DNA of 60,909 nucleotides from contig NZ_FZMS01000029.1 of NCBI RefSeq assembly GCF_900198365.1, positions 1 to 60,909 on the forward strand. The letters are read 5' to 3'. The stretch is from Helicobacter bilis (lineage in GTDB: Bacteria; Campylobacterota; Campylobacteria; Campylobacterales; Helicobacteraceae). Positions 1 through 8,658 of this stretch are shown here, piece after piece. The notes under the pieces are model-generated. The model made no database searches. It saw only the letters and a program-made list of their open reading frames with translations, and was not told where the DNA came from. How positions within the stretch are numbered: position 1 is the stretch's first letter; each line of letters opens with the position of its first letter. The translations under genes were made by a program, and so were the position numbers.

Positions 1-458
1 AGAAGATGTGAATAGGAAGAGATTCTAGAGTGGGGTTTTTAGTTATTGTTTGGATATGAAGTCAAACATACACTAAACAATAAGAACAAGCAGTTTTATT
101 GTTTACATACATTGCATTGTGTTCATGAGTCTTGCCTATAACCCTTTATTTTGTGAAAATAGCTTTTAACTTTGATTTTTCTAACTGCATGTCGAGAGTG
201 AAAAAAATAAAAACATAGGAAAGTTAGGATTTGCAAGAGTAACACATGCTTATAGCTGGGCTTTATATTGAAACAAAAATTATGTGAGATATGTTAATGT
301 TTTCAACTAGTTTAAAGATACGAAGCAAAAAGAAGTAAGATAGCCTATAAAGATAAGCTATCCAAAGTCAAAGTTATCTAACTTTGAAGATACATTTAAG
401 GCAAATGAGATAAAAGCCTTTAGGTTATCCCGCATTACACCTTAGAGTATAACTAAGA
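1..458. other. Left-edge intergenic region with no recognised gene
   Basis: This AT-rich stretch precedes the 3' end of the minus-strand outer membrane protein gene. I see no open frame of useful length with a ribosome binding site, no tRNA and no strong hairpin followed by a T-run. A gene truncated by the window edge cannot be excluded for the first bases. Confidence 0.4.
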
Positions 459-1070
459 TTAGAATTTATATGAATAAGATGAGCCTACATAGATTGCTGC
501 ACCAACGCTTGTTGTCTTGCCATCCATGTTGAATGCTGCACCTACTTTTGCACCGATATCAAACTCATGGTGAGCCCTCACTGTTGTTCTTGAGCCGATA
601 TTGATACCAGCAGTTGTGCCAACGGTTGTATTGCCTCTTGGTTGCCCAGCAGGCACATAGATAGGCGTATTAATAAGCGCACCACCAAAGAAACCACAAT
701 ACATACCAGTTGTAAAGTCATCATCGCTTACAAAGTCAAATAGCATGTCGCCGTTTAAGTCAGCCATAACGCTAAGATTCACATTCATACCAGATGTAAC
801 ACCACCAGCACCATTCACACCAAGCAAACCAAATGCACCGATACCAGAAAGATAGAATCTAGCCCCAATTCTATCGTAGAAAAACGCCTGATAACCACCT
901 TTTAAACCAACTGCAATTGAAGAGTTTAAGGAAACATTATTGCTTAATTGCCCAGTAATCATACCGCCAAGATTTAAACCTAAAAACGCACCATTGTTTT
1001 CCTCTGCTGCATTCAATGCACTAAAGCTAAGTGTGCTAGCAAGCACCGCTGAAGCTAAGTATTTTTTCAT
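459..1070 (-). CDS. Small outer membrane beta-barrel protein, possibly phase-variable
   Basis: A 203-residue protein with a classical signal peptide (MKKYLASAVLASTLSFSALNA, cleavage near residue 21), then Gly-rich alternating hydrophobic strands and a C-terminal aromatic (YSYKF), as expected for a BAM-inserted outer membrane barrel. It is about the size of the small Helicobacter barrel proteins, of which three more occur near the right end. The ATG is preceded by AAAGGACTTACTT, a fair ribosome binding site. It is transcribed alone on the minus strand. A T13 run (on its own strand) lies 43-55 bases upstream of the start, next to a possible -10 box, so its transcription may vary between cells. 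The substrate or adhesive role is unknown. I am confident of the class, not the function. Confidence 0.75.
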   Translation of the reverse strand: MKKYLASAVLASTLSFSALNAAEENNGAFLGLNLGGMITGQLSNNVSLNSSIAVGLKGGYQAFFYDRIGARFYLSGIGAFGLLGVNGAGGVTSGMNVNLSVMADLNGDMLFDFVSDDDFTTGMYCGFFGGALINTPIYVPAGQPRGNTTVGTTAGINIGSRTTVRAHHEFDIGAKVGAAFNMDGKTTSVGAAIYVGSSYSYKF

Positions 1071-1105
1071 AAGTAAGTCCTTTTCCTTTAAAAGTTTGTA
1101 ACCGC

Positions 1106-1125
1106 ATTCTACAAAAAAAAAAAAA
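1106..1125 (-). promoter_or_regulatory. Homopolymeric T13 tract next to a -10 box upstream of an outer membrane protein gene
   Basis: On the minus strand a run of 13 T (plus-strand A run 1113-1125) is followed within two bases by TAGAAT (complement of 1106-1111), a reasonable -10 box about 36 bases before the ATG at 1070. Poly-T tracts in this position upstream of Helicobacter outer membrane protein genes such as sabA are known to change length by slippage and alter transcription. The tract is seen; the switching is inferred. Confidence 0.55.
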
Positions 1126-1489
1126 GGATTTTCAAGGTTTTTTTTATGATTTTATAAAATATTAAAAAATGTTACTATATGTAACAAATTAAGATAAAAT
1201 ATAGCATAATTTATGACGATGTTGTATGAATGTTAGAATCTCAAGATAGCACTTCAAACATTTTTGTTTGACATAATTTATGTAAAGTCATATATAGCAT
1301 AAATGAAATGTTAGTGCCTACACAATTAGCTCAAAAAATAGCTATTGGGCGAAGAATGGGGTGATCAAGGAGGGCTATTTTTCACACACAAGCCACACAA
1401 AGCTTTAGCTGCTTTGTCCTACGAAGCAAAGAAACTAAAGAAACTTTTGTTATAATTCCATTCCATAGGATTTTGCAAATAGATAATAC
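1126..1489. other. Divergent intergenic region with a long-loop inverted repeat
   Basis: This region separates the minus-strand outer membrane protein gene from thrC. It contains a 9-bp inverted repeat (1334-1342 AAAAATAGC with 1374-1382 GCTATTTTT) enclosing about 31 purine-rich bases. This could be a hairpin of a short transcript or chance. A TATAAT box at 1451-1456 lies 60 bases before the preferred thrC start and is the likely thrC promoter. I found no coding frame with good support. Confidence 0.35.
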
Positions 1490-1510
1490 ATGGAATCTAA
1501 AAGGGAAAAT

Positions 1511-3019
1511 ATGCAAACACAAAATAATATAAAAATACTCGCACAAACAAGAAGTAATAATAATACAAACAAGACCTTTATTCAGGCAATGCTTGACCCA
1601 AATGCAGAATATGGCGGACTTTATACATTTTGCGATATAAAACCTCTAGTAAATTTAGAGAATCTTTACGCTCTCTCATACAACAAAATGTGTGAAAAAA
1701 TTTTCACGCATTTAGGTATTGACATTCCCTCTAATCTTTTAGAATCTGCACTGAAAAGCTATGAAACATTTCGCACAAAAGAGATCGCTCCGCTTGTAGA
1801 AATAGAGAAAAACTTGTATTCATTAGAGCTTTATCACGGACCAACCTATGCGTTTAAAGACATGGCATTGCAGCCTTTTTCAGCCCTGCTATCAGCCATT
1901 GCTCTGCAAAGAAATGAGAGATATTTAATCCTTAGCGCTACAAGCGGCGATACAGGTCCTGCGACATTAAGCGGCTTTGCAAATAGGGAAAATATCAAAG
2001 CCATTTGCATTTATCCACAAGGTGGCACAAGCGATGTGCAACGATTGCAAATGACAACACAAGATGCAAAAAACCTAAAAGTATATGGCATAAAAGGCGA
2101 CTTCGATTTAGCCCAAAGCACATTAAAATCTTTGCTGAAAAGTGAAACATTTAGGGATTTGGTAGCAAAAAAGGGTTATGCTTTAAGTGCGGCAAACTCC
2201 GTGAATATCGCGCGAATAGCATTTCAAATAATTTATTATTTCATAATCGGTAGGGAACTAGCAAAAAAAGGTTTGCATGAATTTAGCGTAATTGTCCCAA
2301 GTGGTAATTTCGGCAATGCTTTAGGGGCATTTTTTGCAAAGAAAATGGGGCTACCTATCACAAAAATCTGTATCGCTTCAAACCCAAATGACATTTTGAC
2401 GCAATTTTTCACAACAGGCGTTTATGACATACGCAGCAAAGAGTTAAAACTCTCGTATTCTCCTGCTATGGATATTTTGAAAAGCTCAAATATTGAGCGA
2501 CTTTTGTTTGCCTACTTTGGTGCAGAAAGGACAAAAGAGTGCATGCAATCACTCGATGAAACGCAGTATTTTAGACTAAACACAGATGAATTATCGCTTT
2601 TACAAGATATATTTGAAGCAAGAAGTTTTAGCGATGATGAGTGTTTGCAAGGTATTAAAATGGCGTTTGAAAAAGGTTATGTGCTTGACCCTCACACAAG
2701 CAATGCGTATCTATTCGCACAATATCGCAAGGAAAAATTAAGCATAGATACGCCACAAGTAATCATCTCAACAGCGCATTTTGCAAAGTTCGCAAAGGTA
2801 GTATGCAGGGCATTGTGCGATATAGATGAGAATACACTAAAAGATTTAAGTGACAAAGAAGCCCTAGATAGAATCTTTATGCGTTTAAAAGAGTGCGATA
2901 TAGCCCAAAATGGCTTACAAATAGATTCTAGTATTTTAGATCTTTTTAATAAAAAAGAGATTCACACTCAAACCTATAACGCAAAAGATCTAGAAGATTC
3001 TATTCTTTCGTGGTTGTAG
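1511..3019 (+). CDS. thrC: Threonine synthase
   Basis: Converts O-phosphohomoserine to threonine with pyridoxal phosphate, the last step of threonine synthesis, in the cytoplasm. The 502-residue protein carries the family hallmark HGPTYAFKDMA, whose Lys forms the Schiff base, then SATSGDTGPA for cofactor phosphate binding and PSGNFGNALG. The size and motif order match the bacterial ThrC group. The frame is open from an ATG at 1490, but AAAAGGGAAAAT directly before the ATG at 1511 makes the latter the better start. A TATAAT box sits at 1451. It stands alone; lolD follows after 175 bases with its own ribosome binding site. Confidence 0.93.
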   Translation: MQTQNNIKILAQTRSNNNTNKTFIQAMLDPNAEYGGLYTFCDIKPLVNLENLYALSYNKMCEKIFTHLGIDIPSNLLESALKSYETFRTKEIAPLVEIEKNLYSLELYHGPTYAFKDMALQPFSALLSAIALQRNERYLILSATSGDTGPATLSGFANRENIKAICIYPQGGTSDVQRLQMTTQDAKNLKVYGIKGDFDLAQSTLKSLLKSETFRDLVAKKGYALSAANSVNIARIAFQIIYYFIIGRELAKKGLHEFSVIVPSGNFGNALGAFFAKKMGLPITKICIASNPNDILTQFFTTGVYDIRSKELKLSYSPAMDILKSSNIERLLFAYFGAERTKECMQSLDETQYFRLNTDELSLLQDIFEARSFSDDECLQGIKMAFEKGYVLDPHTSNAYLFAQYRKEKLSIDTPQVIISTAHFAKFAKVVCRALCDIDENTLKDLSDKEALDRIFMRLKECDIAQNGLQIDSSILDLFNKKEIHTQTYNAKDLEDSILSWL

Positions 3020-3194
3020 ATTATTTGTTGTTGTGTTGAGAAGTGCTAAGAATCTAAATACAGATTCTAGAAAAGATATTTTGTCAAAGGCGTATGTGTA
3101 TGAAGTTTTTACTCAATATTTGCAAACACGACAAGAAATAGGAATCTAGAAGTTTTAATAAAACAATAGTTGCACGTGTATCTAAGGAGGTAAA

Positions 3195-3845
3195 ATGGAA
3201 TATTTGGTTGAAATGGAAAATGTTTCACATAAATTTGATGTCGTGCTATATGAAGATATTTCTATGCGTTTGAAACCTATGCAAAGCATGGCGATTTTAG
3301 GGGCGAGTGGTAGTGGAAAAAGCACGATTTTAAACCATTTATCAACACTTTTACCGCCACAAAAAGGACAAATAAATCTCGCACATTTAAAAAATATTTA
3401 TAATCTTAATGAGAATCAATTATTGCTTTTGCGTCAAAAGATTCTAGGCATTATCTTTCAAACGCATTATCTTTTTCGCGGCTTTAATGTTACACAGAAT
3501 CTCCAAATCGCCGAACTCATCGCCCAAACCAAAATAGATATGCAAATGCTTGAAGAATTTGGCATAGCACATACACTTAAACAGCAAATCGGTGAGTTGA
3601 GTGGCGGACAACAACAACGGCTAAGTATCGCACGCGTTTTGACAAAAAAACCAAAGATTCTACTTGCTGATGAACCAACTGGAAATCTTGACAAAGACAC
3701 CGCAATGAGTATCATGCAATATCTTTTATCGTATGTAGAAAAAAATGAAGCTGCCCTCGTAGTAGCCACACACGACCAGCAAATCGCTGAACTTTGCACT
3801 CATATAGTTTTACTTGAAGATAAAACCTTAAAACAGCTAAAATAA
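3195..3845 (+). CDS. lolD: ABC transporter ATP-binding protein, LolD-like
   Basis: A 216-residue ATPase of the family that powers release of lipoproteins from the inner membrane or related MacB/FtsE-type exporters. The Walker A motif GASGSGKST (residues about 36-44), the ABC signature LSGGQQQRLSIAR, the Walker B motif ILLADEPTGNLD and the switch His in ATHDQ are all present. The start follows a near-perfect AAGGAGGTAAA. No membrane partner (LolC/E-like) is adjacent, so the permease must lie elsewhere; that is also how I remember the H. pylori arrangement. LolD is the best fit by length and by the ADEPTGNLD group signature, but another MacB-type role is possible. Confidence 0.75.
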   Translation: MEYLVEMENVSHKFDVVLYEDISMRLKPMQSMAILGASGSGKSTILNHLSTLLPPQKGQINLAHLKNIYNLNENQLLLLRQKILGIIFQTHYLFRGFNVTQNLQIAELIAQTKIDMQMLEEFGIAHTLKQQIGELSGGQQQRLSIARVLTKKPKILLADEPTGNLDKDTAMSIMQYLLSYVEKNEAALVVATHDQQIAELCTHIVLLEDKTLKQLK

Positions 3846-3903
3846 CAGAATTATGCAACATGTATCTGTAAAAATCACAAATACATCATATTGATAACTT
3901 TAG

Positions 3904-4296
3904 TTATTCATCATCAAACCCAAAACCACCAAAGCTTAAAGGCTGCAACAATTCCACATATACACTTTGCTTATCATCAGTCATTCTAGCAGAGTAGTGT
4001 ATGAACTGCTCTGACAATACGCCATTATTCCTTTTATCTGTTATGGCTACCTGAGCTTTACATACTACCTTTTTTGCTTGTTCTTCAACCTTTTCTGTCA
4101 TAAATGTTGAGTATTTATATGCCATATTGTCATCATCTTTACGCACTATTTGCATGGAATCTAGCTGGTCTTGTATGATTGTAGTTAAAACATCTTGCAC
4201 TGCTTTATCATCGCAACTTGGCACAGCACTACCGCAACCACTAAACACACCAAAAAACATCGCACTTGCGACACATGAAGCAAACATCTTTCTCAT
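3904..4296 (-). CDS. Putative lipoprotein of unknown function
   Basis: A 130-residue protein with a short positive N-terminus, a hydrophobic stretch and a lipobox-like VFSGC (Cys near residue 21), so it is probably lipidated and exported. The mature part is polar and carries two further Cys, one early (PSCDDK) and one in VVCKAQ, that might form a disulfide. I do not recognise the family. It is convergent with lolD, whose stop is 58 bases away, and has a reasonable AAGG-type ribosome binding site. Its AT-rich upstream region probably holds its own promoter. Confidence 0.6.
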   Translation of the reverse strand: MRKMFASCVASAMFFGVFSGCGSAVPSCDDKAVQDVLTTIIQDQLDSMQIVRKDDDNMAYKYSTFMTEKVEEQAKKVVCKAQVAITDKRNNGVLSEQFIHYSARMTDDKQSVYVELLQPLSFGGFGFDDE

Positions 4297-4664
4297 TAAT
4301 AAGCCTTTCTTAAAAAATAAACATTTTAAATATCACTAAGACTTTAAAATGCGTGGGAAATTATATATATATAAGATAAAGCTTAAAAAGTAAAGATTGA
4401 GATCAAAATCCCAATAATCTCTCATTTGAATAGTTGAATGATTATGTTATTTTACAATGCATTGAAATGCAATTAACTCAGAATCTACACAAATACATTT
4501 CTATACTCCACCATATACGCAAGTGATTATGGGTGTAGCTGCCTGTAATTCGTGTAGATATAGGATTAAATCGCAAAATAATAAGATTCTAGAATCTTTT
4601 CTGTCAAACTTATTTACCATAACACTATTTTTTATGTTACAATAACGCTTCCATTTTACATAAT
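4297..4664. other. Intergenic region carrying the promoter of the tRNA gene
   Basis: No coding frame with support. A TACAAT box at 4638-4643 lies 21 bases before the tRNA 5' end and is the likely -10 element for it. The rest is AT-rich with no hairpin I trust. Confidence 0.45.
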
Positions 4665-4741
4665 GGATCTTTAGCTCAGTTGGTTAGAGCGCTCGGCTCA
4701 TAACCGAGTGGTCGTAGGTTCAAGTCCTACAAGATCCACCA
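4665..4741 (+). tRNA. tRNA with CAU anticodon, most likely tRNA-Ile2 (lysidine-modified)
   Basis: A complete cloverleaf is readable: acceptor GGATCTT pairs with AAGATCC; D arm GCTC/GAGC; anticodon stem CTCGG/CCGAG with loop CTCATAA (anticodon CAT); T arm GTAGG/CCTAC with loop TTCAAGT; then A and an encoded CCA. The G1-C72 pair and the lack of three GC pairs at the base of the anticodon stem argue against initiator Met. The body resembles the Ile2(CAU) tRNAs of Gram-positive bacteria as I remember them (TTTAGCTCAGTTGG, CTCATAACC, GGTCGTAGGTTC). If so, it is a substrate for the TilS encoded at 47.7 kb. Elongator Met is the alternative. Confidence 0.9.
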
Positions 4742-5024
4742 CTCCTTTTCTTCCTTGTATTTAGAAATCCAGTGATATTCCATGCACTCTTAGGTATTTT
4801 TTTATTAAATGATCAAAACAATGAAATAATATGTCTTACACACAGAAGTTAAGTAGATAAGGCTGGGTTTTGTTTTTTAATATGAGTGTGCAAGCAGACA
4901 AAAAGCTTTTTACAAATTGTGCTGACGATAACAAAATACTATGTTTTTCATTATTGAACATTTTCTTGCATTGTAATCATAGTAACCCATAGAATCTTAA
5001 AATTCGCTACAATCAATTATCTAG

Positions 5025-5981
5025 CTATTTTTGTAATCTTTTCGAAATCTCTGTTGCAATGGTATAAGCATCATTCATAGCTAGGGCAATAGAGCCGCCA
5101 TTTTTGAAAAGAATATCGCCGACTACAAAGAGATTGGCGATATTGCTTTCTTTGACTTCATTGCATTGTGCTACGCCATTAGAATCTAGCTCTATACCGC
5201 ATTTCTTTAGAAAATCCACAGGCACAACGCCACCAATAGCATACACAATCCTATCAAAAACGCCCATGCTTTCATCACTAAAAGTTACTTCTAGCTTAGA
5301 ATCTTTATCGCTAACTGCAATAATATCAGTGCCAAACTTTGATATTAAGCCATTTTGCAAACTCTTTTCAAGCTCTCTTGCATTCTCATCATTAATGCGA
5401 TTAAATTCCTTACGGCGATAGTTTAGCGTTGTCTTTGTCATCGCATTTAGGGCAATGGCGTATTCAACCGCAGAATTACCACCGCCAACGACTAAGATCT
5501 CTTCACCTGCCACACAATCATTGACATTGAAGTTAATCTTTTTACGCAGACTTGTAGGCAGTGGATAGCTCGGCTTATTTGGCTTACCCATTTTTCCGAT
5601 ACCAATAATCACATGCTTTGCGTGAAATTCCATATTGTTTGTCGTTCTCACAATAAATATAGAATCTTTCTTACTCACATTATCGACTTCATGTTGCAAT
5701 TTTATCTCAACGCTATTTTCATTTAAAAGCTTTGAAAAAAGCTCCAGTGTGCTTTCCTTATTACCATCGCTAAAGGGTATATGCCCAGCAAGTGTTACCA
5801 CCTGCCCCTTATAATCCTTATCAACCCGCTTTCCATCTTTGTAATACTCGCGTATCATCGCAGAAATATTATCTGCTTTCTCAAGCAGCACAATATTTTC
5901 AATACCCATTTTTTTACACTCAATCGCACTTGCGATACCACCGGGTCCAGCCCCTACTATTACAACATCATAAATTTTCAT
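5025..5981 (-). CDS. fqrB: NAD(P)H-dependent FAD oxidoreductase, FqrB-like flavodoxin/quinone reductase
   Basis: A 318-residue two-dinucleotide-binding flavoprotein. The FAD site GAGPGG is at residues 11-16, the NAD(P) site is VVGGGNSAVEYA in the middle, and the C-terminal FAD-contacting VVGDILFKNGGS follows. The thioredoxin reductase CxxC pair is absent. GKRVDKDYKGQVV, GHIPF, GKMGKPNKP and YRRKEFNRIN closely resemble what I remember of H. pylori HP1164 (FqrB), which moves electrons between NADPH and flavodoxin/quinone alongside pyruvate oxidoreductase. YpdA-type reductases are the other relatives. Its start lies inside the end of ccoS (14-base overlap), so the two are co-transcribed. Confidence 0.75.
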   Translation of the reverse strand: MKIYDVVIVGAGPGGIASAIECKKMGIENIVLLEKADNISAMIREYYKDGKRVDKDYKGQVVTLAGHIPFSDGNKESTLELFSKLLNENSVEIKLQHEVDNVSKKDSIFIVRTTNNMEFHAKHVIIGIGKMGKPNKPSYPLPTSLRKKINFNVNDCVAGEEILVVGGGNSAVEYAIALNAMTKTTLNYRRKEFNRINDENARELEKSLQNGLISKFGTDIIAVSDKDSKLEVTFSDESMGVFDRIVYAIGGVVPVDFLKKCGIELDSNGVAQCNEVKESNIANLFVVGDILFKNGGSIALAMNDAYTIATEISKRLQK

Positions 5982-6171
5982 GTTTTTTATCCTTTTTATC
6001 TTGTTTTGCCATGTTATTTAGGTCGCTAACATTATCAAAAAGCACACCACGCATCATTTTTTCTTTATCATCAAACTGCCCACTTCTTAGCCCCCATAAA
6101 AAAGCAACTAAGCCTAAAAATCCCATACATAGTGATACGCCAAGCATCAGCATGACAACCCAACTACTCAT
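5968..6171 (-). CDS. ccoS: cbb3-type cytochrome oxidase assembly protein CcoS
   Basis: A 67-residue protein with one N-terminal membrane helix followed by FLGLVAFLWGLRSGQFDDKEKMMRG-type sequence; the LWxLRSGQFDD stretch is the signature of CcoS, which helps metal and haem insertion into the cbb3 oxidase, the usual sole terminal oxidase in Helicobacter. The frame is open further upstream, but the ATG at 6171 is preceded by GGGAGATTCT and gives the typical length. The end is Lys/Asp-rich. It overlaps the start of fqrB, linking a respiration assembly factor with a flavin reductase. Confidence 0.85.
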   Translation of the reverse strand: MSSWVVMLMLGVSLCMGFLGLVAFLWGLRSGQFDDKEKMMRGVLFDNVSDLNNMAKQDKKDKKHENL

Positions 6172-6415
6172 AGAATCTCCCTTTTGTAAAACAATGTGAA
6201 GCACGATTATAACGAACATTTTTTAAGAAAATTACAATCATTATGTTTTTATATACACAAATAGTAACTATATGCAATAAAATATGCTTCTTTTAAACTC
6301 ACTTATAAAATCATGGAATCTAAATAACGCTAGATTCTATTCTAAAGATATGATTACACAAATACCTTTATATTTTCATTATCATAAATTTTTGATACAT
6401 GTTTCTAAACCACTT

Positions 6416-7612
6416 TTACATAAAATCCTGCACAATAAGCCCAATATTTACACCTAGTATCTCTTTTTGCAGTAAATCCCCATACAATGCCTTTGCTCCA
6501 TTGACTAAATCAGGGCTACTTACACCATGTGCGATAGAAATTCTTGCTTCAAGGAAAGCGGTGAGTTTATCGCAAAATTTTAGCAATTCTCCGCATACAG
6601 GCATGTATTTATCATGGTTAAACTGCGTTAAAAGCTGATTTATATCACTAGCAAATACCACTTTATCATGTTCTTTATAGCGGTTTGCAAACTCATCTTC
6701 AGTCCAATAGATGAGGTCATTGCGGATAAAATGCGGAAGTTTGCTTAGAATCTTTGTCTCCATTTCTTCTTTTTCAATGCCTTTAATAAAAGAGTCAAGC
6801 CCTTTTACAGACCGCTTTATCGGCGAGATAATATCTCTTGTCAAAACTTCAGGCAAATCATGGAAAAGCCCACCAAAAAAGTGATTAATCTGCATTTTCT
6901 CACATACATTGAGATTGACACTTAAAAGATATGCACAGATTGCCACCATTAGCATGTGTCCTAACACTGAAGTTTGTGGGATACGCGGTGTTTGACTCCA
7001 CCTTTTTTGGAATCTAAGCTCTGCAAACATGCCAACAAGCTCTTTTATATCTTGATAGAGATAGAGATTTTTCATACCTACTAAATCATAAAAGCCCTCT
7101 GTTTGAGAATCTATAATTGCCTTAATATTCTCAATATCATAGAGTTTTGGATTAAAATGATAGATAATATCAAACTCCCATTTAGACGCATAAAAATGTG
7201 CTGCTTGCAATATCTTTGTCTCTAAATCATCATTTTTTTCAGCAAGATAACTCTGCATTGAGTGAAAAAAGTCAAACCCCTGCAATTCGTTTGCAAGGCT
7301 TTGTGCTACAAAAGCTGCTAACTCTTTTCCATGCGCACTCTTTAGTTTATGAAACACAGGTGGTTTAATGTCTGTTAGCACAATGCGTTCAAAAAACTCA
7401 AATAAAAATTGCCGTATTAGCTTTGTGTAATTAATACTTCTGCCTTCATTTTCTTCATACTTTGCAAAGATATAGGCAAGGATTACCTTATGTGCTTGTT
7501 TGTCTAGCTCCACAAAGTCAAGCGGCACGGCTTTATCATTCCATCTTCTAATAGATGCACTTGTAAAAATTCTCTCTAAAAGCTTTTTATTTAAATGTGA
7601 GGTTTGCTGCAT
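6416..7612 (-). CDS. HD-domain phosphohydrolase-like protein
   Basis: A 398-residue cytoplasmic protein with HD-superfamily metal ligands: an early His in LDKQAHKVI (about residue 41), His in LGHMLMVA (about 219) and the HD pair in GGLFHDLPEVLTRDI (about 251-252). The FHDLPEVLTRDIISPIK region is typical of the YfbR-like (HD_3) group of nucleotide phosphohydrolases, here in a version with a long N-terminal half. The real substrate is unknown. The start follows AAAGGATTGTT and lies 9 bases after the stop of the upstream hypothetical gene, so the two form an operon. Confidence 0.7.
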   Translation of the reverse strand: MQQTSHLNKKLLERIFTSASIRRWNDKAVPLDFVELDKQAHKVILAYIFAKYEENEGRSINYTKLIRQFLFEFFERIVLTDIKPPVFHKLKSAHGKELAAFVAQSLANELQGFDFFHSMQSYLAEKNDDLETKILQAAHFYASKWEFDIIYHFNPKLYDIENIKAIIDSQTEGFYDLVGMKNLYLYQDIKELVGMFAELRFQKRWSQTPRIPQTSVLGHMLMVAICAYLLSVNLNVCEKMQINHFFGGLFHDLPEVLTRDIISPIKRSVKGLDSFIKGIEKEEMETKILSKLPHFIRNDLIYWTEDEFANRYKEHDKVVFASDINQLLTQFNHDKYMPVCGELLKFCDKLTAFLEARISIAHGVSSPDLVNGAKALYGDLLQKEILGVNIGLIVQDFM

Positions 7613-7621
7613 AACAATCCT

Positions 7622-8458
7622 TTATAGAAAATCCCTTAACTTTTGTTTATTAAAATCTGGATAATCCATAATCGATAATGGAATCTGTGCGGCAAACTTT
7701 GTCTCTGTATTAAATATAATAGGAAAAAGATAGTTAATTTCTGAAGATTCTAAAGGGCTATTTAAATCAAGCGGACAATATACAAGCAACTTGCTTTTTT
7801 TTGTAATATGTAAAATGAGTGTCAAATACTCTGGTATCATAAAGGAATAATTGCGTAATTTATAAGGATTCACAAGGGCTAATACCATAGGCTCACTCTC
7901 TTTTGCTTTCTCTTTTTCTTGCGTTATCTCTCTATCTTGTTTTATCTGCATAGGTGCAATGAGATTTTTTAGGCTATCTAAATTTGAGTTTAGAGCTAGT
8001 TTATCTTCTAGTAAGCAATTTTTTTGCTCTTGCAAGGCAGCTGCATTGAAGAAGTCGTCATTATGCTGTGTTGCATTATTATGCTTTGCTTTTAGATGCT
8101 TTGATAGTATTTGTGTGTTTTGCTTTTGTGTGTGTAAAATAGCGTCATTAATATCTTTTTGTGTGGTTTGCACATTTGCTTTTTGATTGTATTTTTTTAT
8201 GGCTTCATCATCTGCATAGTTCATTGATAAGCTTTTTTTGCTTAAAAGATTCAGTCCTTTCACATGAGAAGCAAATAGCCCTTGATTTTGCTCACTGCTT
8301 GTATTAGTCTGTGGATAAAGCATTTTTGCAAACACAGAATCTATTTTCTCTAAAATTACTTCATGATTATCTTGGCAAATCACTCTGTGTGCGTTATTGA
8401 TATTTGATTTTAAAAGATATTTATTCTTCATATAAGTTCCATATATGCGTTTTATCAA
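7622..8458 (-). CDS. Hypothetical protein with a low-complexity centre
   Basis: A 278-residue protein I do not recognise. The first 90 and last 90 residues look folded (the C-terminal part has LTLILHITKKSKLLVYCPLDL and an LFPIIFNTETKFAAQIPLSI stretch); the centre is rich in Lys, Gln and Asn and is probably a flexible helical linker. There is no signal peptide or membrane segment. The start could be the ATG at 8458 or the ATG nine codons later (8431, with GGA upstream). It directly precedes the HD-domain gene and probably shares its transcript. The upstream region is shared divergently with tolQ. Confidence 0.6.
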   Translation of the reverse strand: MIKRIYGTYMKNKYLLKSNINNAHRVICQDNHEVILEKIDSVFAKMLYPQTNTSSEQNQGLFASHVKGLNLLSKKSLSMNYADDEAIKKYNQKANVQTTQKDINDAILHTQKQNTQILSKHLKAKHNNATQHNDDFFNAAALQEQKNCLLEDKLALNSNLDSLKNLIAPMQIKQDREITQEKEKAKESEPMVLALVNPYKLRNYSFMIPEYLTLILHITKKSKLLVYCPLDLNSPLESSEINYLFPIIFNTETKFAAQIPLSIMDYPDFNKQKLRDFL

Positions 8459-8531
8459 TGATGGTATAAAGCAAAATGTGTGCCTTATCTTGTGATATGG
8501 ATTCTATGTGCTAGAGCAACTCGCTTTCAAC

Positions 8532-8579
8532 TTCAATATTTTGTAAAGATTCTATTTCAATATTTTGTAAAGATTCTAT
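8532..8579. repeat. Perfect 24-bp tandem duplication upstream of tolQ
   Basis: Two identical 24-base units lie head to tail (8532-8555 and 8556-8579), each containing TTCAATATTTTG and the common word AGATTCTA. They end 19 bases before the tolQ -10 box, so they cover the -35 region and the area just above it. Copy-number change by slippage is possible. Confidence 0.85.
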
Positions 8580-8597
8580 AAATTCGCAATTTATGTA

Positions 8598-8603
8598 TAT
8601 AAT
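8598..8603 (+). promoter_or_regulatory. Likely -10 box of the tolQRA operon
   Basis: TATAAT preceded by an AT-rich TATG stretch, 55 bases before the tolQ ATG. There is no clear -35 box, as is usual for the main sigma factor of Helicobacter. Confidence 0.5.
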
Positions 8604-8658
8604 TCCTAGATTATTAGTAAGGGGCTTTGATTAATTCTAATTATTTTAAGGATAATGT

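Noticed and set aside
1334-1382. Inverted repeat upstream of thrC as a threonine attenuator or small RNA
   Set aside because: The 31-base loop and absence of a leader peptide rich in Thr/Ile codons make attenuation unsupported; left as an unexplained repeat.
7959-8186. Plus-strand Cys-rich frame opposite the hypothetical gene at 7.6-8.5 kb
   Set aside because: The Cys/Phe composition arises from the complement of Lys/Gln/Asn codons, and there is no start signal.
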